Shown here one piece after another: positions 18,687-27,282 of a stretch of 39,904 nt of DNA. This DNA is from Candidatus Latescibacterota bacterium (GTDB lineage: Bacteria; Latescibacterota; UBA2968). Location of the stretch: positions 1 to 39,904 of the forward strand of contig JAGWBW010000014.1 in the NCBI GenBank assembly GCA_021295695.1. The letters run 5' to 3'. The notes below the pieces were generated by a model. That model searched no databases and had not been told where the DNA came from. It worked only from the letters and a program-made list of their open reading frames with translations. The stretch's first letter is position 1. Each line of letters opens with the position of its first letter. The position numbers and the translations under genes were made by a program.

Positions 18687-19445
18687 TCATACGTTATCAA
18701 TTCCATAAATCCGCCCCAAATTACCTCCAAAGATCAGGGTCTCTGCCTCGTCGCCCAATTCCAACCGCTGAATCGCCCGCTTGACCTGAATCGGGCGATA
18801 TTCTGGCAAATTGGACCCAAAAACGATCCGTTCGGGTCCCAATTCTTCAACGGCCTGTTTGACCTCATGCGGCACGGTCTCTTCGGGATTAATTGCCCAC
18901 AACTTGTGAAATCGCAAAATCGTTGTACCCAGATATACATCGGGGCATTTTCGACACACCTCAAGAGCTGTGTCAAACCCATCGGGAAATCCCATGTGAT
19001 CCATGATAATCGGCACACCGGGCACTTGTCGCGCCACATTGCCAATACGCTCGGCACTGCAGTTGTCGCGCCCAGAGTGAATCGATACCACAATCCCCAG
19101 GTCTCGCGCCGCCTCGACAAAAGGAATGACCATGGGATCATCCACATTGTATTTGTGAATAGCACCCATCAACTTCACGCCCTGAGCACCGCGATCCACA
19201 TATGTCTTCAAAGCGGAAATCCCTTCTTCACCCCAATGCGGATCTACGAGCGGACAGGGCAAAAGTTGAGGGTATCCCGCTGTCTTGTCGAGCAACCCAT
19301 CATTATCTGGAAGGGGCCTGGTCTGCGGCATTACCACCGCCATCTCAAACCCTGCTTCAGCCTCACATTCCAGCAAAGCATCAACCGTTATCTGCTGTCC
19401 GTACCAGTCATCTGTCAAATACGCTTCAAAATCTGCGGTAATCAT
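18687..19445 (-). CDS. Amidohydrolase-like TIM-barrel protein with degenerate metal site
   Basis: A 252-residue protein of the amidohydrolase_2 (COG2159) fold. It keeps GAQGVKLMG, the strand-5 His (SIHSGR, H123), the strand-6 His (MDHMGFP, H150) and the family ending GNLGRIYGI. Two metal-ligand positions are changed. The N-terminal HxH, normally in a D-x-H-x-H context, is D-F-E-A-Y (residues 5-9). The strand-8 Asp of GSDxP is Asn in FGSNLP (N212). The start at 19445 follows AAGGGAGGG, which overlaps the sppA stop by a few bases; the genes are 14 nt apart and presumably one operon. Substrate unknown; with this ligand set ordinary metal hydrolysis is doubtful. Confidence 0.75.
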   Translation of the reverse strand: MITADFEAYLTDDWYGQQITVDALLECEAEAGFEMAVVMPQTRPLPDNDGLLDKTAGYPQLLPCPLVDPHWGEEGISALKTYVDRGAQGVKLMGAIHKYNVDDPMVIPFVEAARDLGIVVSIHSGRDNCSAERIGNVARQVPGVPIIMDHMGFPDGFDTALEVCRKCPDVYLGTTILRFHKLWAINPEETVPHEVKQAVEELGPERIVFGSNLPEYRPIQVKRAIQRLELGDEAETLIFGGNLGRIYGIDNV

Positions 19446-19459
19446 AATGCCCTCCCTTA

Positions 19460-21214
19460 TTACCGAATATTCATGGGGGCCATCTCCAGAACCTGTCTCG
19501 GCTGCCCCACTGTATGCACAAATCGAAAAACGGGTTGCAAATCTGTGGCGAATTTCATCAACGCATCGCCATTACTCAGTGTGCGGATTAGCCCTTTTTC
19601 CATCACCTGTTCTATCAGTGTCTTTTCTTTGGGAAACACTACGAGATTAAGAGATGCATCGGTGTCCAACTCCAATGCCTCCCGAACCAGACGCATCGCG
19701 GTCTTCATGCCGCCCAATTCATCGATCAGACCGTGCGCCCTGGCATCCTCTCCAGTCCAGATCCGCCCCTTTGCCACAGCGTGAACATCAGCCTGTGACA
19801 TATTGCGTCCTTCGCCTACTTTTGTCGTAAAATCTTCGTAAATGCGATCTAACCACATCTGAAATTTCGCCCATTGTTCGGGTGTAAATTCTGTACCCGA
19901 TCCCCATATCAGTGCATTCTCACCCACCTGCGCCGTATCCCAGGTAATGCCCAGACGTTCCCAAAATTCAGTTGTCACAAATTTTCCTGCTAATACCCCA
20001 ATGGATCCCGTAATGCTGCCGGGTTGTGCCACTATTTTGTCGGCATTCATCGCCACAAAATATCCTCCAGAACCGGCCACATTGCCCATTGATACAACCA
20101 CGGGCTTGTCCGCCTTCTTAGCTTTGGCAACCTCGCGCCATATCGCATCAGAAGCAATGTAAGACCCACCGGGAGAGTCTATTCGAAACAGAATTGCACG
20201 CACATCCTTATCCTTCACAGCATCGCGAAAGGCTTTGGTCAGCGTACTCGCACCCATTGTCCCTGACGCATATAAAGGATCGTAGGTACTCTTGCCGCGA
20301 TGCACAGGTCCCACGCCGTAGATCAACGCCACCTTTGTCCCTTCACTATATGGCTTTTCATCAATGCGCTTGAGATAATTCTTTATATCCAGCCATTTGG
20401 CATCTTTGCCGTGTTCGCTCTTCACCAGATCGCGCACCTCATCCCAATATGCCAGGCTATCTACCAGGCCTTCGGTATGGGCAGATAACGCCAAAAAAGG
20501 TCCGCGATTGATGAGATCGCTCACGGCTTCGGGCGTTGTACCCCGCGCCCTTGAAATGCCCAGGACCATCTGATCGACCATCGACTTTAAAAGTGTTTCA
20601 CTCGCTTCGCGGTGTGCGTCTGTAAATTTGGTTTCGGTATATAGGTTCATCGCATTTTTATACTCATATCGGTGATCCATCTGCACGCCAATCCCAAGCG
20701 TATCCAATGTTCCCCTGACAAAGGGATGCTCCATCGCCAGTCCCATCAAACCCACATCGCCCGAAGGTTGGAGATAGATATGCTCAAATGCCGTCGCCAG
20801 ATAATATCCGACATTGCCCGAGCCAAACTCGCCAAATGTCTCGGCAAAAATCGCGGTGGGTTTTCCGCTTTTGCCAAACGCCAGAACAGCGTCTCTTATT
20901 TCTTGTGCCTGTGCAAATCCCATCGGCGCACCGCCCCCACGAGCCAGCAATCCCACAACGCGATTATCCGAAGCCGCCGCGTCTAAAGCACCGACCACAT
21001 CGCGCAGCGAGCGCGTCTCGTCTGCAATCAACTTTGCAAACGGGTCTTCTGGCACATATTCCGCAATTCCCTGCTCCAGGTTGATCTCCAAAATTACCTG
21101 ATCGGGCACGGGATCCTCGCCGGATAGCAATGCAACTAACACGACGGTCAGGACGACCAGCCCAACCGTAATCCCACCAATCCACGCCAAAATCCGACCT
21201 ATTTTTTTTTTCAT
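19460..21214 (-). CDS. sppA: Signal peptide peptidase SppA, 67-kDa type
   Basis: A 584-residue membrane-bound serine protease that degrades signal peptides left in the membrane. An N-terminal membrane anchor lies at about 8-30. Two tandem ClpP-like/S49 domains follow: the N-terminal one supplies the general-base Lys (YEYKNAMNLYT, K186) and the C-terminal one the nucleophile Ser (NVAGSGGYFVA, S382, after RIDSPGG). Both residues and the spacing of about 200 residues fit E. coli-type long SppA. The start follows GGAGG at 5 nt. Codons 2-4 and the following A form a 10-A run. It is the first gene of a two-gene operon with the amidohydrolase-like gene. Confidence 0.93.
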   Translation of the reverse strand: MKKKIGRILAWIGGITVGLVVLTVVLVALLSGEDPVPDQVILEINLEQGIAEYVPEDPFAKLIADETRSLRDVVGALDAAASDNRVVGLLARGGGAPMGFAQAQEIRDAVLAFGKSGKPTAIFAETFGEFGSGNVGYYLATAFEHIYLQPSGDVGLMGLAMEHPFVRGTLDTLGIGVQMDHRYEYKNAMNLYTETKFTDAHREASETLLKSMVDQMVLGISRARGTTPEAVSDLINRGPFLALSAHTEGLVDSLAYWDEVRDLVKSEHGKDAKWLDIKNYLKRIDEKPYSEGTKVALIYGVGPVHRGKSTYDPLYASGTMGASTLTKAFRDAVKDKDVRAILFRIDSPGGSYIASDAIWREVAKAKKADKPVVVSMGNVAGSGGYFVAMNADKIVAQPGSITGSIGVLAGKFVTTEFWERLGITWDTAQVGENALIWGSGTEFTPEQWAKFQMWLDRIYEDFTTKVGEGRNMSQADVHAVAKGRIWTGEDARAHGLIDELGGMKTAMRLVREALELDTDASLNLVVFPKEKTLIEQVMEKGLIRTLSNGDALMKFATDLQPVFRFVHTVGQPRQVLEMAPMNIR

Positions 21215-21329
21215 AAAGTCCTCCGCATAACAGAATTAAAATGACTTATTCTATCCCGATTAAAATGAGATGCACAAATGTCTTAATGAGTTTCGACAAG
21301 TTAGTGATTTAGGAAAGACCATACAAGAA

Positions 21330-21359
21330 AAAAAAGGGCATTTGAGAAAATGCCCTTTT
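21330..21359 (-). terminator. Rho-independent terminator after the DUF1854/ABC operon
   Basis: The perfect 12-bp stem AAAAGGGCATTT (21332-21343) / AAATGCCCTTTT (21348-21359) has a 4-nt loop. On the minus strand the arm runs directly into a T8 tract. It lies about 30 nt past the DUF1854 stop. Confidence 0.9.
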
Positions 21360-21388
21360 GGGTAATGACGCAGATAGATGCGCTCGCA

Positions 21389-21958
21389 TCACACCACCGA
21401 TTCCAACAATCCCTGACTGCGGCGGTCCAGTGCCCTTATATCGGGTACCTCAAAGCGATTGTTATCCACATCAAAAATCATCAATCGCGTGTCTCCCAAC
21501 CACTGTGCGTTTTCAGCCACGGACTTAGCGACAAATTCGCGTCTGCCCCGGTCGGTATCAACAGTCCAGTACGTCACGCCGTATTCATTTTGCAACGCCA
21601 CGATCTTCTGGATCTCCGCCGTCAAATACCGATTGTCCAGTTCCTCATACACCAGAGCCTGGCTCTCTTCTGGCAAATCAGACAGGTCTTTGATCATGCA
21701 GATCGCTTCATCCTTGATATCCAGAATGCAAAAATAGCGATCCGGTTGTGTCAAAGGCGCGGCCCGCACCACTTTCACGCGAGTATAGGACCGATCCCCT
21801 TCAATCGTCATCCGCAAAATCCACTGTGGCTCCTTAAACAAGCGGATCTTACCCGGATCAACCGATTCGGGATGCACCATCTCAATTGGTATCGGCTTCC
21901 ACTCCTCTGTATTTTCTTCAATTTCTTCCACTTCCATCTCCAGCATATCCGTAGCCAT
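21389..21958 (-). CDS. DUF1854-family protein
   Basis: A 189-residue soluble protein of the DUF1854 family. The N-terminal third is acidic (MEVEEIEENTEEW). The family core is seen in WILRMTIEGDRSYTRVKVVRA, YFCILDIKDEAICMIKDLSDL, the alternating RYLTAEIQKI, and the C-terminal TDRGRREFVAK ... IFDVDNNRFEVPDIRALDRRSQGLLE. ATG 21958 has GGAG at a good distance; the upstream TTG at 21970 is less likely. Relatives have been annotated as cyanophycin-metabolism-associated because they sit beside cyanophycin synthetase and a paired ABC transporter in some proteobacteria. Here it is the last gene after two such ABC genes, with no synthetase. Biochemical function unknown. Confidence 0.82.
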   Translation of the reverse strand: MATDMLEMEVEEIEENTEEWKPIPIEMVHPESVDPGKIRLFKEPQWILRMTIEGDRSYTRVKVVRAAPLTQPDRYFCILDIKDEAICMIKDLSDLPEESQALVYEELDNRYLTAEIQKIVALQNEYGVTYWTVDTDRGRREFVAKSVAENAQWLGDTRLMIFDVDNNRFEVPDIRALDRRSQGLLESVV

Positions 21959-21981
21959 CAAAATCTCCAATCAGAATTACC

Positions 21982-24261
21982 CTACTCCAACTCTACCCCC
22001 ACCGCAGTCATAAACATATCCAATGTCGTCTCTTGCTGCGTCTTGACCAGACGATAAAAAATGCCCTCCCGGTCCATCAACTCTTGATGTGTACCGACTT
22101 CGGCGATATGGCCTTCATCCATAACCACGAGCCGATCCGCGCTGCGAAGGGTTGACAAACGGTGTGCAATGGCAAATGTCGTGCGCCCTTCCACCAGACG
22201 CGCAATCGCCGTTTGAATCTTCTTCTCGGTCGGCGTATCCAGCGAAGACGTGGCCTCATCGAGAATGAGAATCCGCGGATTGTGCAAAATTGCCCGCGCG
22301 ATAGATACCCGCTGTTTTTCGCCACCCGACAAACGCCCGCCGCTTTCCCCCACCCGCATGTCATAACCATCGGGCTTTTTGACGATAAACTCGTGTGCTT
22401 CGGCTGCCATTGCGGCGCGCATCACCTCGTCAAAGGTCGCGTCTGGTTTGCCATAGGCGATATTTTCGGCAATTGTGCCGTCAAACAAAAAGGGTTGCTG
22501 ATGTACCATCCCGATTTGGGATCGCAAATCGCGCAAGTTCACATCGGTCATCGGCACGCCATCCACCAGCAACCGCCCGCGATCGGGATCGTAGAACCGA
22601 CACACCAGATTGATCAGCGTTGACTTCCCAGCGCCGGACTTGCCCACAAGCCCAATCATCTCGCCCGCCTTTACTTCCAGATCAACGCCTTTGAGCACGG
22701 GCTTGCCGGGGTCATAACCAAAGAACACGGACTCGAACTTCAAACCGCCCTCGAGTTTGGGCAGCCGCACAGCATCGGGTTTTTGGTATGGTTCGGGTTC
22801 GAAATCGATCACCTCGAACACGCGTTGTGCGCCAGCAAATGCCCGCAAAATATAACTGTAAAAATCGCCAAACCATCGCAGCGGTTGGTACAACATCCAG
22901 AGATAACTCATAAATGCGATTAACGCACCCAGCGTCAATTCTCCGTCCAGAATCTGTCGTCCGCCAAAATACCAGACAAAAAATACCCCTGCGTTCATAA
23001 ACAGATTTGTCACAGTAAAAAAAATAAACCAGGCCCGTTCGCCCCGGGTATCCACATCGCGCAAATCTTCGTTGTACTGGTCAAATCGCTCGCTCTCTTT
23101 TGCTTCCTGTGCAAATGCTTTCACCACGCGAATGCCGTGAATCGACTCATTTAACTGTGCCGATAGCCTGCCCCACTTGCCCGACCACTGCGTCCAGAAT
23201 GTCATGATGCGGTACCATATCTTTGTGCCAGCGAGCAAAATCAATGGAATGGGTGCCATCACAAACAGCGTGAGCTTCCAGTTCATCCACAACAGAAAAA
23301 CCAGAATACCGACAAATAACAGGCTGTTGGAAAATACAAAATAAAAATCATACACCATAATCCCTTCCATGCGGTCCGTATCATTATTCATGCGAGACGT
23401 CAGCGCGCCCACTTTTCGCCGATCGTAAAAGCGAATGGGTACCATCTGAAAGGCTCGGTAGAGATCTTCCCGCAAATCGCCGATAGCGCGCAACCCCAAC
23501 GACCGACTCAGTGCCGCCATCGTCACATCGGCACCCCAGATCAACACCCGCACAACGACAAGTCCCAACGCCAACAGCCCCAATCGATCAAGGCGATCCG
23601 TTGACGCAATAAACGGAATCGCAACGGCATCCCAGCCCGCTGTCAAAACACCATCAATCACATACTCTGTAATTTTGGGTGGCAACAGCGTCAATAAAGC
23701 ACTGACAAATGTCAGAGCAATGGTTGTAACCAGGCGCACGGGATAAGCGGCCATATAACCCACAATGCGCCGAAACGTCTGCCATTTTTTCAAACACGCA
23801 GCGCACACCCCATTTTTTTCGGGCAACCGACGGCTACACCGTTCGCAGTGCGTCTGCTCCAATTCTGTGGGCAATGTCAGCGGCTCATTATCTGTCAACT
23901 GCCTGATGCCATCGGCTACTTCGGCAAACACAGCGGTGAGAGATGGCGAATACGGTACCTGTATTTCCGGTCCTGCTTTGTGCGTCAACGCCAGGGCACC
24001 CAACCCAACGCGCTCCTCCACTTTCACGTCTTCCACATCGCCAATCGCCATCGTCTGCGTGCCATCCACACCCGCTTCGGGAATTACCAGCACCTGTTGA
24101 TCGGTCACCACCACCCACTGAGGATTGTAATTCAGGAACTCGTCAAGATCCGTCGCCACCTGCATCAGCACGGTCTCGCCATTGGGCTTCGCCGCACTCA
24201 GCTTTTTTGCCACAGATGACGGCAGTTCTTCGATCAATGGTTTTCCAGGTAAATGATTCAT
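21982..24261 (-). CDS. ABC exporter with N-terminal domain and zinc ribbon (half 1)
   Basis: A 759-residue type I ABC half-exporter. Residues about 1-125 form a beta-rich domain (WVVVTDQQVLVIPE ... DVEDVKVEERVG) that resembles a PH-like/GRAM-like fold. A zinc ribbon follows (C139, C142, C153, C156: CERCSRRLPEKNGVCAAC). The six-helix transmembrane domain spans about 165-460. The nucleotide-binding domain has Walker A GKSGAGKST, signature LSGGEKQR, Walker B ILILDEATSSLD with catalytic Glu, and H-loop IAHRLS. It is a close paralogue of the next protein upstream, 6 nt away, so the two probably form a heterodimer. Both ATP sites look competent. The N-terminal extension is unlike ordinary MsbA/LmrA exporters and marks the DUF1854-associated family. 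Confidence 0.88.
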   Translation of the reverse strand: MNHLPGKPLIEELPSSVAKKLSAAKPNGETVLMQVATDLDEFLNYNPQWVVVTDQQVLVIPEAGVDGTQTMAIGDVEDVKVEERVGLGALALTHKAGPEIQVPYSPSLTAVFAEVADGIRQLTDNEPLTLPTELEQTHCERCSRRLPEKNGVCAACLKKWQTFRRIVGYMAAYPVRLVTTIALTFVSALLTLLPPKITEYVIDGVLTAGWDAVAIPFIASTDRLDRLGLLALGLVVVRVLIWGADVTMAALSRSLGLRAIGDLREDLYRAFQMVPIRFYDRRKVGALTSRMNNDTDRMEGIMVYDFYFVFSNSLLFVGILVFLLWMNWKLTLFVMAPIPLILLAGTKIWYRIMTFWTQWSGKWGRLSAQLNESIHGIRVVKAFAQEAKESERFDQYNEDLRDVDTRGERAWFIFFTVTNLFMNAGVFFVWYFGGRQILDGELTLGALIAFMSYLWMLYQPLRWFGDFYSYILRAFAGAQRVFEVIDFEPEPYQKPDAVRLPKLEGGLKFESVFFGYDPGKPVLKGVDLEVKAGEMIGLVGKSGAGKSTLINLVCRFYDPDRGRLLVDGVPMTDVNLRDLRSQIGMVHQQPFLFDGTIAENIAYGKPDATFDEVMRAAMAAEAHEFIVKKPDGYDMRVGESGGRLSGGEKQRVSIARAILHNPRILILDEATSSLDTPTEKKIQTAIARLVEGRTTFAIAHRLSTLRSADRLVVMDEGHIAEVGTHQELMDREGIFYRLVKTQQETTLDMFMTAVGVELE

Positions 24262-24267
24262 GTGAAC

Positions 24268-26496
24268 CTATTCCTTAATCGCAATAATCTGTGAAATCTC
24301 TTCTTGCATCTGAACCAATTTGTAAAACATGCCCTTCTTTTCAAGCAATTCGTGGTGAGTTCCAATTTCCACAATGCGTCCGGCATCCATCACCAGCAAC
24401 CGGTCGGCATTGCGAAGGGTGGATAAACGGTGGGCTATTGCAAAAGTTGTTCGTCCTTTGACCAATCGCACAACCGCATCTTGAATGCGTTTTTCCGTTT
24501 GCACATCAACAGATGATGTTGCCTCGTCTAAGATCAAAATCCTGGGATCGTGTAAAATAGCCCGCGCAATGGACACGCGCTGCCGTTCACCCCCCGAAAG
24601 CGATTCTCCTCGCTCGCCGATAAGCGTATCATAGCCATCGGGCTTCGTCACAATAAAGTCGTGTGCATGGGCCGCCCTGGCCGCTGCCACAATCTCATTG
24701 AATGTGGCGCCCGGCTTGCCATAGCCGATATTTTCTGCAATACTGCCCGAAAACAGGAATGGCTCCTGCAACACAATGCCAATTTGAGACCGCAAATCCT
24801 CCAGCCGAATATCGCGTAAATCCACCCCATCCACCACAATGCTTCCGCGGTCAACATCGTAGAACCGACAAATCAGATTCACCGTTGTCGTCTTGCCCAC
24901 ACCGGACTTTCCCACCAGCCCGATCATTTCCCCCGGTTTGATATCGAGGTCAATTTCGTGAAGCACGGGCTTGCTTTTGTCGTATCCAAATGTGACGTCA
25001 TTGAACGTCACGCGCCCCTCGATATGCGGCATCGGCACGGCATTGGGGTCCTGATACGCTTCGGAAGGCGTGTCGATAATCTCAAAAATGCGCTCTGCAC
25101 CAGCCAGGGCGCGCGTCATCCACGAATTGACCATTCCAAACCATTCCAGCGGACCGTAAAGCAACATCATATAACTGTAAAAAGCCATCAAAGTGCCGAG
25201 CGTCAACTCCCCATCAATCACCTCCAGCCCCCCGTAATACCAGACGATGATCACGCCCGCCGCCGTCAACAGAGTCATCGTTTTGTAAAAAATGCCCTGG
25301 TTGACCTCTGCGGTAATACCGATGCGCGTCAATTTGTCATTGCGCCTTTTGAACACCCGAATTTCCTGCTTTTCCTGTGCAAATGCCTTCACCACGCGAA
25401 TGCCCGTGAGCGCTTCATTGACCCGCGACATCGTCTCAGACCACGACTGCATCCAGCGGGTAAAAAACTTGCGCATCCGCCGATAAAACGCATAGCCCCA
25501 GATCATAATTAACGGAACGGGAATCAGCACCAGAATAGCCAGTGACCAACTCATCATAAACAGCGCGGCGAGAATACCCAGCAACATCATCGCCTCAATC
25601 ACCAGATAGGGCAATCCATCGACGAGAAATTGCTGCAAACGACTGCTGTCACTCGTTACGCGCGACATCACGGCGCCAACTTGTCGTTTGTCGTAAAATT
25701 GCAGGGAGAGCAACTCCAAACGCCTGTAAAGCTGGCTGCGGATATCCGCCGTCACCCGTGCGGAAAGCCATGTAACGGTCCAGCCGTGAGCCCATTCTGC
25801 GCCCCAGATTATCAGCCGGATACCCACCAGAGCCAGCACGAGCCATCCGAGCAAACTGAGACGGGTGGTCTCCAGCACCTCTGAGCCTTCGGGCGGCACC
25901 AGCACATCATCGACAATGAGCTTTGTCACATAAGGCGGAAGCAACTCGGCAACCGTCCCCACAATCGACGCCAGAGCCAGCACAATCGCACGTGCTTTGT
26001 AGGGCTTCAAATACGATGCAATGCGCCCCAACGTTGCAAATTTGTTTAGACAGGCCGGACATATCCCATTTTTTTCAGGCAATAGTCGGCCACACGATTC
26101 GCAGATTGTGCGATCCAGATTCGCATTGATAAAAAATTCTTGCCCCTTGCGCAGTTGCTCAATCCCTCGCGTGGTCTCCGAAAATTTTTGTGCCTGCGTC
26201 AGGGAATAAGGAACATGAACGGTCGGTTTATTTTTTCGATGAATTTCCAGACGCGCACCGCCCACCAGAGCCTCGGTTCGCGCCAGTTCTATTTCTGAAA
26301 TAGGAATATCTGCAATCGTGCCATTTTGCCGCACCAGCACGCGATTGCGCGTCACCACCACCCACTGGTTTCCGAAGTCGCCTTTTTCATCCAGGTCAGT
26401 TTGCACCCGGATAAGTTCGTCTTCCCCTTCGGGCAAAGCGTGTCTCAACCAGTTCAAACTACCGTTTTGTCCATTATCCAGTAAACGATCCATCAT
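24268..26496 (-). CDS. ABC exporter with N-terminal domain and zinc ribbon (half 2)
   Basis: A 742-residue paralogue of the preceding entry with the same order: N-terminal domain (WVVVTRNRVLVRQNGTIADIPISEIELAR, about 45-75), zinc ribbon (C132, C135, C146, C149: CESCGRLLPEKNGICPAC), transmembrane domain, and NBD with GKSGVGKTT, LSGGERQR, ILILDEATSSVD and IAHRLS. Start choice: GTG 26511, ATG 26496 and ATG 26493 are in frame. AGGAG at 26501-26505 favours one of the two ATGs, and 26496 is taken. The gene starts inside the 3' end of the phosphopantetheinyl transferase gene (23-nt overlap), so translation is probably coupled. Confidence 0.88.
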   Translation of the reverse strand: MMDRLLDNGQNGSLNWLRHALPEGEDELIRVQTDLDEKGDFGNQWVVVTRNRVLVRQNGTIADIPISEIELARTEALVGGARLEIHRKNKPTVHVPYSLTQAQKFSETTRGIEQLRKGQEFFINANLDRTICESCGRLLPEKNGICPACLNKFATLGRIASYLKPYKARAIVLALASIVGTVAELLPPYVTKLIVDDVLVPPEGSEVLETTRLSLLGWLVLALVGIRLIIWGAEWAHGWTVTWLSARVTADIRSQLYRRLELLSLQFYDKRQVGAVMSRVTSDSSRLQQFLVDGLPYLVIEAMMLLGILAALFMMSWSLAILVLIPVPLIMIWGYAFYRRMRKFFTRWMQSWSETMSRVNEALTGIRVVKAFAQEKQEIRVFKRRNDKLTRIGITAEVNQGIFYKTMTLLTAAGVIIVWYYGGLEVIDGELTLGTLMAFYSYMMLLYGPLEWFGMVNSWMTRALAGAERIFEIIDTPSEAYQDPNAVPMPHIEGRVTFNDVTFGYDKSKPVLHEIDLDIKPGEMIGLVGKSGVGKTTTVNLICRFYDVDRGSIVVDGVDLRDIRLEDLRSQIGIVLQEPFLFSGSIAENIGYGKPGATFNEIVAAARAAHAHDFIVTKPDGYDTLIGERGESLSGGERQRVSIARAILHDPRILILDEATSSVDVQTEKRIQDAVVRLVKGRTTFAIAHRLSTLRNADRLLVMDAGRIVEIGTHHELLEKKGMFYKLVQMQEEISQIIAIKE

Positions 26497-27250
26497 CTGC
26501 TCCTGAGTCACCCCTGCGTTTTGTCACACCCTTATTCAGACAAAGATCGCGCAACAAGTGTTTCACGATCTTCACCTCAACATCTTTTTTCGCAATCGCT
26601 ACCGACCCGATATAACCCTCTGCGGGTTCGAGGTGTAGCAGTGTCCAATCCTCTATATTGCCTTTTTTTATCCACAACAATTTTGCCTTGCGCCCCAAAC
26701 TGACTTCAAAATTTTTTAATGACTGGGCAAGACCGGTACCCACAGCTTTCAGATATGCCTCTTTGCGCGTCCAGCAACAAAAAAAAGCCCGACGCTGTTC
26801 TTCTCGCGGCAACGCAGACAACCGCTCGTATTCGCCAGGCGCGAAAAAGCGTCTCGCAATATCTTTTAGCTGACCTATCTTACGATCGAGATGCTCAACA
26901 TCAACCCCAATCTCGCAGCATCGAGAAATCGCGACAAGAGCCAGTCCTTCCGAATGGCTCAGATTGAATCGCAATTGGGATTTATCCCAGGGAGATGCCA
27001 GAGTGGGTTTGCCGTGTTCGCCATAAAAAAAAGCCAGTTCACCTGGCTTGCACTCCATGTATTTTGCGAGTATCGCGCGCAGGCATCCGCGTGCAGCAAC
27101 AAAGTGCGTTCGGTGCTTTTCAAAGAGAAACCTATCCGCACGCGCCCACTCATCTGCCGATAGCACCTCGGCCAACAGATGACCATCAAATGTCTCGCGC
27201 TCTAAATCCACTGCCCAGACATGGGCGGTATCAGTTCGCAAAATATCCAT
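26474..27250 (-). CDS. Sfp-type 4'-phosphopantetheinyl transferase
   Basis: A 258-residue enzyme that transfers phosphopantetheine from CoA to a Ser of a carrier protein. The Sfp/Gsp-type pattern is complete: FNLSHS (95-100), the Mg-binding GVDVEH (D117, E119), and CWTRKEAYLKAVGTGL (W160, K163, E164). Sfp-type enzymes usually activate NRPS, PKS or other secondary carrier domains, though in bacteria lacking AcpS they can also serve fatty-acid ACP. No carrier-protein gene is in the window, so the target lies elsewhere. The gene lies 32 nt after the DUF362 gene and overlaps the ABC gene. The last 15 residues are polar and outside the family core. Confidence 0.92.
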   Translation of the reverse strand: MDILRTDTAHVWAVDLERETFDGHLLAEVLSADEWARADRFLFEKHRTHFVAARGCLRAILAKYMECKPGELAFFYGEHGKPTLASPWDKSQLRFNLSHSEGLALVAISRCCEIGVDVEHLDRKIGQLKDIARRFFAPGEYERLSALPREEQRRAFFCCWTRKEAYLKAVGTGLAQSLKNFEVSLGRKAKLLWIKKGNIEDWTLLHLEPAEGYIGSVAIAKKDVEVKIVKHLLRDLCLNKGVTKRRGDSGADDGSFTG

Positions 27251-27282
27251 ATCTCTTGTACTGTTTCAGCAGATTTACCCCG

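Noticed and set aside
21193-21214. Phase variation through the 10-A run at the sppA start
   Set aside because: Lys-rich signal-anchor starts often give A-runs; the frame is intact and there is no sign of variation in a single sequence.
21389-26496. Cyanophycin biosynthesis locus
   Set aside because: The DUF1854 and ABC relatives hint at it, but no cyanophycin synthetase or cyanophycinase is present in the window.
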